Source: Monoplex corrugatus
Taxonomy: Eukaryota; Mollusca; Gastropoda; Littorinimorpha; Ranellidae
Reading direction: 5' to 3'
Assembly (NCBI GenBank): GCA_030674185.1
Contig: CM060312.1
Location: 50,017,307 to 50,081,306, forward strand
DNA length: 64,000 nt
The stretch's first letter is position 1; each line of letters begins with the position of its first letter. A program made the translations under genes and the position numbers. The notes beneath the pieces were generated by a model. It searched no databases and was not told the DNA's origin. It saw nothing but the letters and a program-made list of their open reading frames with translations. This document shows positions 11,480 through 24,261 of the stretch, in pieces.

Positions 11480-12461
11480 AAAAGAAGGGGAAAAAAACCT
11501 GTGCCTGCTTCTGTGGCCATTAAGGTGGCGTAGAAAAATGAGACAAAAAAACAGGTCAACACAAATTTGATCCCCCCCAAAAAATTATAAAAAAGATACC
11601 TACTTACTACACTAATTCTGAAACCCAAGGCTTTCCCGAGCATAATGTGCAAAACTGTCGTCTGTTTCTTTGTAGGTTCGCCGTCTATGTTGTCGGGCGC
11701 ATCGGCGATTAATGTGGCTGTTCCTGCCGGCTGTTATGGAAGCTTTTGTAAGAGAAGTGGTTGTCGGGCACGTCATCTGTCACTTCGCTCTATTAGAAGC
11801 GACGTGGTGGCAATGTGGCCGTTTTTTTTGGGTTTTTTTGTATGTTAACAAGAAACGCCACCGAGGGTTCTGGTTTGGGGGGAGGTGTGTGACCCGGAGC
11901 ACCAATGCTTCACCTTTTCCGGACATACTCCCCAGCTCTCGATGCTACACAGTAGCCCTTTAACCAAGCAAAAGGGGTACTGTTCATGCGCCGCATGACC
12001 CATTTAACTCAGTCATCAGTTATCTTGTTACCAAACTGGATGGCAAGGTGGTAAGATGACAAACCCCGGGACACAGCTACACAACGCGCACCAAGCAGGT
12101 TCAGCCGCGCCATCGGACCAAGAAAGAATGTAAGAGCCTCTTTTGCCTTCACATCTATTGGGAGCCCGCCCAGCCGCCATCTCGCACCGCCAGCTCTTTG
12201 CCCCGTACTTTATACATATAGTCTATACGCTTAGTCGAAAGCTACCAACGTTACCCTACCACAAACACAGGGAGTGTGTGAACGGCTACAAAGTGGCCAA
12301 ACATGATGCTCTAGACACGGCCCATTTTGCTGTTTGATTAGGTCTGATATTAAGTGTGGATCCCAAGTTTACCGTCTTTCCAAACCGCCATCAGCCTTAC
12401 CTCTCACATTCATATTTTCAAACATTATTAGACCCTGTATGTATATTTTGTGTACACACAC

Positions 12462-12471
12462 ACACAAACAT

Positions 12472-12548
<77 letters not shown>

Positions 12549-12555
12549 TACACAC
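12462..12555. repeat. (CA)n-(TA)n-(GA)n composite microsatellite
   Basis: CACACA, then about 45 bp of TA, then about 25 bp of GA. This composite order is also seen at 33900-34065. Confidence 0.95.
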
Positions 12556-12714
12556 ACATACATTCTTATATTAAGATTACCAGTACTTCGACTCACGCCC
12601 TCCTCAGCTTAGAAACAATCAAATGGCATGACCACTTTTTTTAAATTTGTAGAACACATTTTGTACCCACTATTTCTTTTCATCTGCCATTTCAAAGCCA
12701 CGTTTGGGAGGTTG

Positions 12715-12892
12715 TCTGTTGTTGGTGGTGGTGTGCATTTTCTTTGTTGTCTTTTGTGTACACTTGACAAAGGGCTAGTTGGCTGAAAATGTGCGCATGT
12801 GACAAAGGCTAGTTGGCTGAAAATGTGCGCCTGTCTTTTTTTAGTGATTAAATACGCCTTCTGATTTCTTTTCTTCTTCTGATAAGTGCCGA
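12715..12892 (+). mobile_element. Orphan 3' end of a Penelope-like element
   Basis: It resembles the last ~220 bp of the PLE at 57.9-61.1 kb: a GTTGTTGG..GT opening, CTTGACAAAGGGCTAGTTGG, AAAATGTGCGCCTGTCTT, then ATACGCC and a TTCTTCTTCTG end. The TGACAAAGGCTAGTTGGCTG segment is duplicated in tandem (12766 and 12801). No coding sequence is attached, as expected for a 5'-truncated insertion. Confidence 0.6.
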
Positions 12893-14724
12893 TTAAAAAA
12901 CCCGAGGCAGCCATTTGCAGTGAAACTGCGAACAATCAGTGGATTGAAGTTGGTTACTTTCCTGTTCTGTCCATCAGTATGGACGAGGATTCGGTGAAGC
13001 ACTGCATCGAAATGTGCTTTCCCAGCCTTCGTTTGATCAGCCACGCTCTGTGTTGTTTACTTTGTGTGTTTGTCTCTTTTCGCCTCGTTTTCTCCTCTGG
13101 TGTATCGTCCAATCCTATCATTCTGTGCTAGATCGCAAAATAACGATTGTCCGTTTACTTAACAGGGGAGACGACTTAATGATTATGCCGTCTGTGTAAC
13201 ACTGAATCGGTTGGACGAGTTTGGTTTGCTTGTTCATTCATTCTTCCCACATTTTAACACCACCACATAAACGGGGGATGGGGTGGGGATAATGTTCTAT
13301 CACTGTCTGGAATTGACATTTCAGTGCTGTTTAACCGCCGCCTTGTATTCATTGCTGTTGAATTTTCAAGACTATGTTTACAGTGTTGGGAGATAGTATT
13401 GCCATGGTGGAAATAAGGTAGCAGCTATTGGCCTGCCGTTTCCAGTTGTATTCATAGATTTTGTGATGGGCTTGCTTCGAGTTGGACGTTTTAGCACAAA
13501 ATCTCTGGCCTGTGCACATTTCTCGGGTGAAATTTGTCATGACAAGTATTAAAAAATCGCTGCCAGTAAAAATGGTTACTAGAACGATAATCTTATTTGT
13601 CATCTGCAGCAGTCGCTTATTTTAGCCGTTGATGCAAGTGACTAAAGGAGGCTGCAGGTACGAATCGATTCAGTATTGTAAATGGCAGAGTGAGAAAACA
13701 ATCCTCTTGCTTTTAATTGTGTTTCTGGAAGTCAAGCCTTTGACTACTAGCCTTTTAACCGTGCATCCATTTTTTGTGGCACCAACTTCCAGTCACCTTT
13801 CACCATTCTTCGTTAAATGTTTATGGCATTTGTTGTGACTGGTCAGGGAGTACGATACACATAATCTTGACTGGAAATAAACGCCAACAAGAAACTGACG
13901 TTAGCTTTGTACTAACAGTTTATGCGCTATATTTGCCGTAGTCATTTTTTTACAGATACTGTGTACAAACGTCTTTAGTACAGCAGTAACTAGGTGACAC
14001 GAGCACCGTCCTCAGTTACTCCTTCCACCCCCGAAATCCCCCCTATTGTTTCCATTATTCATCCTGAGAACTTTTTACAAAGTCTTCAGACGGACTTTGG
14101 GCCTGGCGTGATATAAGCCACCAGGAATAAGTTCATTTCTCCAGTGACACTGTATGATGTAATAATCTCCCATGAATCGTGGACTTAGTTTCAATCGCGA
14201 CATTTATCAGATTTAGCTGCTTTACCTCATTTAACGTTTCTCTTGCCCACTGTTATTGTGTGATTCTCTCATTTTTACTCCCATCTCTCATGACATGTCC
14301 TCTTCTCACACTTTCTGCCTACACTTCTCTCTTCATTTACCGCCATTCGTCACTTCTCCATTTCAGCCCACACCCCGATTTCTTCTTCATCCTCACTCTC
14401 TCTGCCTGCTCATTTCCCATCATAACTGAAGAAAGAGGACAGGAGTAGTCTCTATGGAGGAAATCGATTTTATACGATGGAATTCGCACCGTGACTAGAA
14501 AAAAAATCTGATCAATATCCAAAAATGTTTGCTGCCCCACTCCCCACCCCAGTTCTTGTTCATACTGACCTTGAACGTGTGAGGAATGTAGCAGAATTTT
14601 CGTTTTGGGTAAACTCACTGGATTCTGGGGCTGATTCTTTGGGTGTTGTAGTACCAGGCTTATCACGCTGGATTGCCTTTGATGTGTGTCATTTCGACAT
14701 GCTGAAGGGAAAGGGGCTGACCTC

Positions 14725-14795
14725 TCTCTCTCTCTCTCTCTTTTCTCTCTCTCTTCTCTCCTGTTGTTGGTGTGTGTGTGTGTGTGTGTGCAGGG
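14725..14795. repeat. (CT)n-(GT)n microsatellite, duplication unit 2
   Basis: About 35 bp of CT with small interruptions, then (GT)9 after CTGTTGTTGG. It occupies the same place as 7420-7545 in unit 1, next to TTTCGACATGCTGAAGG. Confidence 0.85.
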
Positions 14796-15392
14796 TTTGT
14801 CTTTGTGGCTGTGCAGAGCAGTAGGGGTTTGGGGCAAAAAGGATAAACTGATCAGGGGATCATGCTAACGAGATAAAAAAAAAACCTGGTTAAAAGGCAA
14901 AGTGAGGAAAGGGGGGGATAAAAACCTGGGTTAAAACAAGGTGGGGGGGGGGGGGTTCCAGTAAAAAACCTGGGTTGAAAGGCGAAGTGTAGGAGGGGTG
15001 TAAGACAAGCTGGAACAGTATTGATCTTGGAGAAAGAGAGGATGGTACAAGGACCACTCTGACATTCTGTCTTTAAGGTCCACGATTACAATCGACCCAC
15101 AGTCCGCACATCCGCGCCTTCTTTTTCCTTCAGTTTTCACTCTCATTATGTTAAACTAACTCCCATCTCTCTCCTCTCTCTCCTCTTCTCTTCTCTCTCT
15201 TCTCTTCTTCTTCTCTTCTCTTCTCTCATCGACATCAGCACAATGCGTGAAGGTCTACGTGCAGCGTTACTGTGTTGCGCTTGCGACTGGTCCAAGGTCT
15301 TGTGGGCACAGGATTTGACAGAAGGGTGATGGTGGAATGACTTCATTGATGCATGCTGCCCAGTTACGTGTAAAAATACAGAAGCGATACAA

Positions 15393-15535
15393 GTTCATAT
15401 TGCTTACAGCCCAGCCGACTACTAGAACCATATCAGGGCTAACACCACGTCAAAAACAACCCAGTTAAGAAAAAAGACGAGATAAAAACCATGCTCACTG
15501 CAAAATATCACGTGTGTATAAAAACAAACGAAAAA
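15393..15535 (-). mobile_element. LINE-H 3'-tail fragment
   Basis: On the plus strand: CAAGTTCATATTGCTTACAG, CCCAGCCGACTACTAGAACC, ATATCAGGGCTAACACCACG, then a purine-rich stretch ending CCATGCTCACTG. This is the reverse complement of the 3' UTR of LINE-H. Only the last ~140 bp are present. Confidence 0.75.
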
Positions 15536-15930
15536 ATGATGTGCGTTTTGTCTTGCTGGTTGGTTGTTACATATTTTTAAAGCACTATATATTTTACAGT
15601 TTAAAGTTCTAGAGCTGATAGTGTGAGTTTACATTTAGGAAATATTTACTGCATGCATTATGTGCTCGACAATTTTGCCCTTATCCAGGTTCAGGTTTTG
15701 AAGGAAGATCTTTGTATTTTCTGTGATGATACTCAGATTTAGGGAATGAGTACATCCCTTTTTAATAATCGTATTTCTGCATCAAGAGGACAAGCACACC
15801 ATATATTTTTGGAAAAAATACTCGCATTTCTGCACTGATCCCATTCACCATCAAGGGCTGCGCTGCTGTCTTGTTGCGTTCAGACAGCTCTTGTCTACAG
15901 TTTATAGGAAGAAGCAGGGAAACCTTGACT
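15536..15930. other. Interval with no recognisable feature
   Basis: AT-rich single-copy-looking DNA; I see no gene, repeat family or simple repeat. Confidence 0.4.
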
Positions 15931-15939
15931 GTCCGACCG

Positions 15940-16280
15940 TAGACTGAAATATCTGTTTGAAACTGTTCTCTGAACCAGAAAACCTAGCCTACGGCTGTGT
16001 CTCCAACCCCAAATTTCAAACTGAATTTGAAAAGCATCCGAAAGTCACTCCTCCTCTAGGATTCCGAACCTATCCTCACAAAGAAAAAGGCAGATATGAG
16101 TTTTAGCAGTTGTTTCTGACTTCTCGAAATTTCCAGACAGCCCACCATGGACCTTGAAAACACCGAAGGTCTGTTTTGAAATTTCCATCATCCCACAGAT
16201 TCTTCACTGACGGATCAAAGTCTGATGAAGGTGTTGCTGCTGCTGCCTTCTGTTCCGCTGTTCCCAGATACAGAAAATAG
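15940..16280 (+). pseudogene. LINE-H fragment, RT tether to RNase H start
   Basis: The plus strand reads KLFSEPENLAYGCVSNPKF and TPPLGFRTYPHKEKGRYEF, a stop, then, with frame changes, the RNase H start FFTDGSKSDEGVAAAAFCSA. The TDGS Asp is the first catalytic residue of the RNase H fold. This is the only LINE-H coding fragment seen on the plus strand; the rest are on the minus strand. It is broken by a stop and by indels and has no 3' tail. Confidence 0.7.
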
Positions 16281-16815
16281 GCTGCGACCGACTGTGGATC
16301 CTCTGTATCAGGCACAACTGGAACGACCTTACTTCATCCATTTGACAGTCACATACTGTGTCTTCCTTCACACCAACCTGTTTCGTCCAGCATCAGTTTC
16401 CCCCTCTACGCGCCCACCCTTTTGGCCCATTCCCTCCCGTTCTCCCCCTTCCAGTTTGCGTGTGCTTTGTGCCCTGGAGTTTTGGTCGTCATTGGGTGTC
16501 TGCGGTGGTGAATGGTGGGAGTGTGCGCTTTGGTTTCGATTCTTCTATCAAGATTTGACGCCTTATATTATTGTTAACTTCCACATCACTCTAAAAGATT
16601 AAAATAAATCTGTCTTTAAATTTTTATACGGTGGTTGTACGAACATCTTGGTATTACTGGAGTATTGATGTTGGGGATATTAATCATTACAATGAACGGA
16701 TCACCCGTCATTTTATAACTTATTTTTTCCATTGCACATGGTCTGAACTAAGTCCTAGTGTGAGTATAGTACATTTTTTGTGATGTGTTTACGATATGTT
16801 ATTTTGTTGTTGCAG

Positions 16816-16962
16816 AGAGTAGTAGTTACTACACGCACAACAGTGGAGAGGCCCCCACCACGCACGTGACATCATCGCTGCGTCACTGGGCAGTGGTGCT
16901 GACGTCATTGGTTTCGTTACAGATGATAAGGACTTTGACACAAGACACCCTTCTCCTATAAG
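16816..16962 (+). CDS. Candidate terminal exon, function unknown
   Basis: A good splice acceptor (TTATTTTGTTGTTGCAG, 16799-16815) precedes an open frame of about 48 codons. It starts SSSYYTHNSGEAPTTHVTSS, passes a hydrophobic LRHWAVVLTSLVSL segment, and stops at TAA (16960-16962). An Asn/Ser/Gly stretch followed by a C-terminal hydrophobic segment could be a GPI-anchor signal, but the hydrophobic part is short and polar residues follow. Another frame through the same bases (GSGADVIGFVTDDKDF) also looks protein-like, so the reading frame is unsure. The 5 kb downstream are unique and could be a 3' UTR. I do not recognise a family. Confidence 0.22.
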
Positions 16963-17799
16963 GACGACAGCCACTTTCCATGAGACGTTCCTTCGTCAGC
17001 CGACTGACTGACTGTGTCCCCCGGTCTGTGACCAAGACCACCCCACTCATTTTCATGGTTGTGATTGTTGGGGAGAGGCAGGAAGAGGGCTACACACTCG
17101 GTCCTACATTTAACTCTACATTCTGACACGGCGTTTTGAAGGTCTCTTGTGAAAATGAACACGGAACTCGAACTTTTGACGACTATTGCTAGTGACAGTG
17201 GATAGTGACTCAAGACTTTTGAGCACACATACCTAACAAAGTCGCAACGGATTCTAATGATGCAGAAAATCGAGTCTCTCATCTCCCACAGCTCGATATC
17301 CGTTTTAATCAGTACATATCCAGTCCTGCGAAAATGAAACTACTCCACACGCAAATAAGGATTTTGAGCGCGTTTCAAATGTTTTTCAGTCCAGCGACTG
17401 CTGAGATATTGGCGTCTGGAAACTGTCAGAAGTATTCTGCTTGATAAACACTGAATGTTGCTAGTCTTGTGACCCCTCCCTTCGACCCTATAGTAAAGCA
17501 AACTGTGGAAACGGGCAATGTGAAAGCTTGCTTGGATTCCGGCGACAGTCCTGTTTGGTCAGACAGAAGTATTGGCTACTGGGGCAGAGAGGAAATATCC
17601 TCTCCGAGATTGTAGAATAATCCAGGCGCACAGATACGCATGAAGTTAAGTTACCACTGGCTGTGTTTGTGCGAAATGTGGTAGACATTTTCAAGAATTT
17701 TGTTATGAAATAGATATAGACCTCTTCTGAAGATTAAGGTCATTCGTTTAAGGACTGGACGCCAGTTGCTGCTTAGATCATCCTCGCGCGTGTGCGTGT

Positions 17800-17833
<34 letters not shown>

Positions 17834-20800
17834 CGTGCGCGCGTTCTCCTTTATAAACCCATCATTGGTGTATGTTGTGTGTATGTGTGTATTAGATTAA
17901 ACAATCGTTGTCTCGGGACCAGAATTGTTTGTTGCTAATGGTTTCATGGCATCTTCATGTGTGGAAGGCTTCGTTTTCAACCTGCAGTATTGGAAACATT
18001 CATGATCTCTGTGCAGTTCCCAATATACACACAGACGACATGTCAGTGCTAAGACATTACTGTAGTGATTGTTGCTCTCATCAGAACACGTTCACCGCAC
18101 CGTTTCAGAAACGTATGTGCATCGTGTCAATTCTGAGTTGGCTGATATTTTTTTCTCAAACAAGAGAACGTGCACATTTACTGTTAGAGATATGCATTAG
18201 ATTTTTATCATCTTTCTATGGCGATTTAACATTTCACGTGTGAATATTCCCCATGGTTCGTGTATTTCGCTTGGACACAAGACGTCAAAAAGAGTGTGAC
18301 TGTGTATATACGTTGAAGACCCTAACGCCAGACAAACTGCTGAGTCCGGATATTGTGTCAGAATGGACACGAGTTGTAGCCCCTTCCTGTCCAGTGACCT
18401 CCCTTCTCATCGAGATGTTGTGACTTCTTACCTCCTTGTACCCTGTGTGTGTGCAGGGCACACAACTCACCTAACACTGACAGTGATGCTCTGATGCCGT
18501 CACTGTGGATAGCTGATCTTTGTCAAGGTTGTGCTTTGACATTTCTGTTGATTTCCCATGCTGCTAAATGCAACGTGCATAATACTGACTTACAGAGTGA
18601 GTGGGAATGGAAGGGGGGGGGGGAACTTTTCGACTGTACACCTTCTCATGTGATTTATCCTTTCCAGTGGATTTTGTTTACCGATGACCGTTTCTCACCC
18701 CCCACCCCCCTGAAGAGTATGGGGTCATAGTGCGTGTCGCTTTTTTGATTTGGGGGTTGGGTGGGGGTGAAGGAGATGGAGAAGTAGTTGTGAAGGTGGT
18801 AGTTTGAAGGGTACATCAACTGAAATGTAATAAGAATGGTGTGGATGTAACTTTAAGTGCATTTGGAAACAAACTATTGAAATAAAACAAAAGAGCAGGT
18901 CAGTATTGCCTGTGTATATTTAATATTTCCATTTTGATATGAAACGGTCGGATCTATCTCAGATTGTCCAGAACCCATTATGTGACTCCACAAGCCTTCA
19001 TTAGAAGCGGTTTGACCTTTCAAAAAATCCAATTGCACAGTCAAACAAAGATTTAAAGATTTCTAGACTAAGTACATTTGTGACTACCTGTGTGGAAGTG
19101 GTGAATGGGGCTTGAATTGTGGCAGAGTTGTAAAAGTACATAAATGTTTCCAGATCAATGTACATACTATCTGACTACTGCTGCTTCTAAATCATCATCT
19201 GACTGGCCCGTTTGTCACTGTCCAAAACGAATTAGATGACAGCGTGACTGCTGTCTGAAGCCTTTTGCATCAAAGAAAACAGTTCAAGCTGTAAAAACCG
19301 CATTACTCATTTTATATTGGCTGATTCTGAGGCTTCGTTGTGTTCATCTATGTGGGATAAACCGCTTAAACTGTTACAAAAAAATGAAAGGGATAAGTAG
19401 AGGCGTTTTTTTGTTTCAGTATTACTGTTCTTTTCGTTCGTACTTAAATATTTGGACATTGGGACATATTATATGTATCACAAGACAATCAAATACTTCC
19501 TGTATTTTCTCCTTACTGAGTCTAGGAAAACCGGAAAATACTTGCCCCAAGGTTTTCGGTTATCTGGAAACCAATCCGTGCTTAGCATCCGTAGACAGAA
19601 TGTTTCATTTGTAATTGTACGATGTGAACACATCGAGAGTTTATTACGTCTCGATCACAAGATGGATAAATTAGAACTGTCCATGGTGAAGAACAACAAC
19701 TAAATTACTTCATTCTTACAATTTGCTTCACTTTTATGTGTGTCATGTCATCTGAAAGTCGGAAAATGCTATTCACTAGGTGTTGGATGGAAAGAAACAT
19801 GTTGCTTAAACAGTGTGTGTCAGGCAGGATTTTTTTGTTAATCGCTTCTGTCGTTGCTCTGTACACACAGTTTAAATGTGAACCATAATTTTTTGTAAAT
19901 TTTTTGTCACTGTAGTTATCAACTTTTTGTGAAGGTAGCTGTTTGTCGCGTTTTCAAAACCGTTAGCTCATTTTACGTATTAACAACACCTTACCATGCA
20001 AATGTTTGGAATCCACTTTTAAGTACCAAGCACTGATTTTTATTAAATGTATTCGTGTGCCATACGACTCATTTAGATTAAACCTCTTCTTCCAGAAATA
20101 TCATATGCAACGTAGGCGTTTGGACATGCAGTTGTAATTGACTTTTTCAAATCTGTGTTGTATTGTGCTCAAACCCCATCATCTTAACGCAACACTTTCG
20201 TCTGTTTCACGTTTGGTTTGTTGATCGGTGATAGAGCAACAGATGCAATCTTGAGGCAACATATGTTTCTAGAAGACACTGGACACAGTATGCTGTACTA
20301 TTTGCCAATGTCAGATAGGCATGTATGTATAAATATATATATATCGTTCTACATCTATGGAAGGTGTAGTTGAAGATAAGACCATTTCATAACATTTCAC
20401 CGTCAGCTTTAAGGATTTAAAGATCACATCGGCTGATGTCGAAAAGTTATTTTCTTATCAACAAACGATGCTTGGACGCCGGCACAAGTACCTGCTTAAC
20501 AAAAATAGTGCTCGGAAGCCCGTTTGGCGTTGTTCCCCTCCTCCCCCTCGGAATCGTCCTCATTCAATTTGAAATAAAAATGTTGATTTTCAAAAACTGT
20601 ACGAAAGTGCATTAGAGCCGCGATTTAGAAATAATAATTCAGAACGACCAGAGTTGGGGATAGGCCATGTGTAGGAACTTTCGCGAGCAACTTACACAGA
20701 CTAGGAGGGACTTTATCAGGGATGGCGCGTGTATGCCAGTAATGTCACTATCTCTATAATTTTCAACAGCCATGAACCATCATCATCTCTGGATAAGAAT

Positions 20801-23635
20801 CGTGACACCAGAAACAGAACATCTTTGGGTCGTTCACCATACATTGACCCTTTCAACGTTTGGCAACAACATACACGATGACCGACAAGCACAGTGACGG
20901 ATGGTGTGTCATTTTTCCATTGGATCTTTTTGTTATTCCTTTACATGGCATTAGCTCATTCACTTGATAAAACAGAACTTCTGTATAGTCGACTGTTTTG
21001 TTCGAATCGTCTTACGTGATAGTAATGGATTTGCAAGCTTTCATAGTTTTGATGTGTATGTTCGTTTCATTCTCACATTCTAAAAGATTTGATAACAAAA
21101 TGACTCACTGGTGTACAAATATTTGTGTTGAATGTGTTTTGGGGCAAATGGAGACTCTTAATGTTTGTGTCTCCGTTTATTGACAGCAAAATGTACAATC
21201 GTTAGATTCTTGTTTAGAGACTGTGCATAGTTGGTTATGTTTGGATTCGTTATGATATTGCTTCCAAGATGATACCCAATTTTTACCTGCGTTGTTTAAT
21301 AGGCTCGCTCTCTCTCTGTCTCTGTACTGCTGGAATTGATTGGATCCTTTTATAAACTCCCTTGTGTTAGCTCGTTTAGACAGAGTGATGCGTTGTACCT
21401 GTTTGAACAGCTGTATACTGTGTTTTGCACACATTTGTTTGGATGTAGACATTTTTATATTTGATTGAAATACCATATTTTGTAGAAAGTCCTCCATTAG
21501 AAATGTTGATTTTGTATATTTTTGTACTGTGTGTACAAACTATATTGACAACAAATTGTTTATTGTTCCTCGACATGTTTTCTATATGTGAATACACTTA
21601 TTACGTCTCACGTGATTTAATTTGGGTTGACAAGGCTATAGTTTCCATTATATTAGATTCGTTCTTCAGTGTTTTTATTTCTTCGTGTTGTCTCTTAATT
21701 GTGGGCGGTTTCACTCGAAGTAGGATTTTAATGGTGTTGTGGTGTCGGTCATCATCTCTGCATACAGATATGTTTATTGCGGTAATGTCTTATCAAAATC
21801 CCTTACGATCCCTTGTCATTGAAATGGATATTTCTTATCATTAGAGTGAATTCCTGTCTCACTGTATGCCCCTGTCTGAGTAGTAGTTATTCATTTCCCT
21901 TCTAGATATATCCTGTATTTGTCTTAGACTGATAACAAACATAATTAAGGTACTATTAGTTAAGAAAAGCTCTAAAAGAAGTGAATCGGCACCTTTAACA
22001 ATAAATACAGTGACCGAAAATTCTGTCCTTGCCGCGTATGTAATGTTTTTATTCCCTTTCCTGAGAATTTGTCAAAACTACGAAATGCAAAGCAAATATA
22101 TGGTCAAAAGAGAAATTAACAACAGGTCATGTAAAGCTTTTCTATGGAACAGATGTGAACACCTCGATATACATGGAGGCCATCCATCATCTGTAAGCTC
22201 ATTTCTGTCGGAAGTGAGACAGCAAGGAAAAGAGGTTTTGTAAGGCAGCTCAGTAAAGTTGTCATCTTCTGCAGTCAACAAAAAGAACTCTGCCTGTTTT
22301 ACAACAGTGTTACTGTATACTTTGCACAGATGCGATGTTACGGTTGTGTCATCAACATTCCCTTCCTCAAAGGCCTGACGGATTAAATGATGATGATGAT
22401 GATGATAAGTCCAACTGAGTTCAGCAAATCTATGGCAATCTCTTAAAGTCCGGAGTAGCATCTGGTCTTAAACAGGCTTCGTGAACGCGTCAACAAGCTG
22501 TAAGACTTGCTTGAACGCAAAGAAACTCGACAGAATGTTTGCTCCGATTATTTCGGTATCTTTGCATTTTACCGATTTCACAAATACTGATGCAGATCAA
22601 ATTCTAAGCAAATGACGAAATTATGTTTTGCATGCTGTTCCATTCTTTCGATGTTACTAGCCTTTCAAGTAAAGACTCTCATTAGAAATGAAGCTAAAAA
22701 CTGTTTTTATCGTCAGTGTAGTATTCTTCACATTTTCAAAGCATATAGCATTTCAGAGATTCTTTTTCTGATACCAATGTAGTCGTGAGATTCAAAGTGA
22801 GTGACCAAAACTTGGTGTTTCCCTCCTTTCGGCTGCCTGTGTAAACCACTCGGGTTTTCGTACAACGAACTGGCTTCAGGACTACTAAACTTCTACCTCG
22901 TCCCGTCTGGGTAGAGTTGTAGGATGCATATATACAAGTAAATAGCTGTCTAAATTTCCACGTCCTGGAAGACTTTACATGATTTATACAATCTGTAGGC
23001 ATCACCTGCAAATTCGTCTTGAGAATGATAAAATGATATCGAATGATCCGTAAATAAAGACAAGCTGCTTAATCGTTACAGAGTGCACTGAATAAAGAGT
23101 AAAGCTTTAAAATTTGAACATGTTTTAACCTTTGAGCTTGAGGAGCAGCTAAAACGAGAACGGAAGTGGCATCATCGAGAAAGAGGGTAATGTTAATCGT
23201 ACGTACCTTGTTTTCTAAAATATTTTTAGCGTCGTTTTCTTTGGAGGAGTGGACGGTATCAAAACAGATCTCTGTATACTTTCATGGACCTTATAGGGCA
23301 TTATGAACATGCAAGTTCTACGCCTTGTTCTATTTCCTTCCCCCATCACATCAACTGTCTCATAAGAATGTTATTCCTCCCCTCTCATCCCATTGTCTTC
23401 AGGTGGCTTCAGTCAGTAACTAATTCTTTAGTCGTGGGAAGACTGGAAAATTATCAGAACAAAATAAACAATTTTCCTCTTAAACTCCTCCCATCACACT
23501 TTTCACTCGTTTTACATAGACACTTTTATGCGTTTATAACTGTAAAATTGTTGATTATACTATTATCACTTCTATGATGATGCAACAACAAATACCACAT
23601 ATATGATGCAACAATAGTCTTATCCATCCACCACC
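16963..23635. other. Long unique AT-rich interval without a supported gene
   Basis: It contains a (GT)n microsatellite at 17785-17833, a poly-G run near 18617, an AATAAA-type signal near 18881 and an (ATG)n run at 22387-22405. No transposon signature was seen. Frames at 17908-18243, 21461-21844 and 22078-22461 have AT-driven hydrophobic or unstructured compositions, no motif and no splice context. It could be intron, long 3' UTR or intergenic DNA. Confidence 0.45.
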
Positions 23636-24015
23636 ACCCTCTCTCTTCTCTCTCTCTCAAAACACTGTTGGTCGATGACCTTCACAATTATAAAAATGTC
23701 ACTTGTTTCTGTTTAGTATTCGTTTATTAAACTATCCTACCACTGCAATTTCGCATGTCCTTTTGTTTCCATTGCGATATCTCTGTTTTGGTTTAAAACG
23801 TTTTCTATTCTTGTTCGTCGTCCAATTAATGTGGTATGTATATGAATTGTGTTGATTCCGTTTCTCTTCAAACCCAATTCTCCCAATTACAAAAATCAGA
23901 TTTTTTTGGTGAATACTCCCTCCCAAACAAACAAAAATGTATCTCAGCACGAGTGTTCTAGGCGTTGATGGAGAATCACCATTTAATCAAAATCAGTCAA
24001 TCAAATCAATCAATC

Positions 24016-24079
24016 TCTCTCTCTCTCCCCACACACACACACACACACACACCACACACACACAACCACCACGCACGCA

Positions 24080-24131
<52 letters not shown>

Positions 24132-24155
24132 CACACTCACACACATACACACAAA
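24016..24155. repeat. (CT)n-(CA)n microsatellite
   Basis: A short CT run, then about 120 bp of CA dinucleotides with ACGC interruptions. His-Thr frames are artefacts. Confidence 0.95.
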
Positions 24156-24261
24156 CAAATGTTAACTAACGGGAAGCTGTGCAATGTGCTCTGTGAAATA
24201 ACAGGACAGTGATGTCTCACATTAACATCCACGATATCAGCATATGACCCCCCCCCCCCCC

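Larger units (their letters stand above)
9590..15130. repeat. Segmental duplication, unit 2 (diverged)
   Basis: Counterpart of 2310-7550, extended by a block (14810-15130) that matches the window's left edge at 200-520. Compared with unit 1 it lacks the RTE LINE and family A insertions but contains a tRNA-headed SINE near 11.1 kb and an orphan PLE 3' end near 12.7 kb. Those insertions therefore postdate the duplication. Confidence 0.5.

Noticed and set aside
14337..14837. 166-codon minus-strand frame
   Set aside because: It includes the CT/GT microsatellite, and its counterpart in the other duplication unit is not conserved as a frame.
21461..21844. 127-codon hydrophobic plus-strand frame
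   Set aside because: Composition is what AT-rich DNA gives by chance. No signal peptide, splice sites or motif; the opposite strand is also partly open.
22370..22410. Another RTE LINE 3' end suggested by (ATG)n
   Set aside because: The preceding sequence lacks the ATCGCCAA.GCCATGCGG block found in the three real copies, so it is just a trinucleotide repeat.
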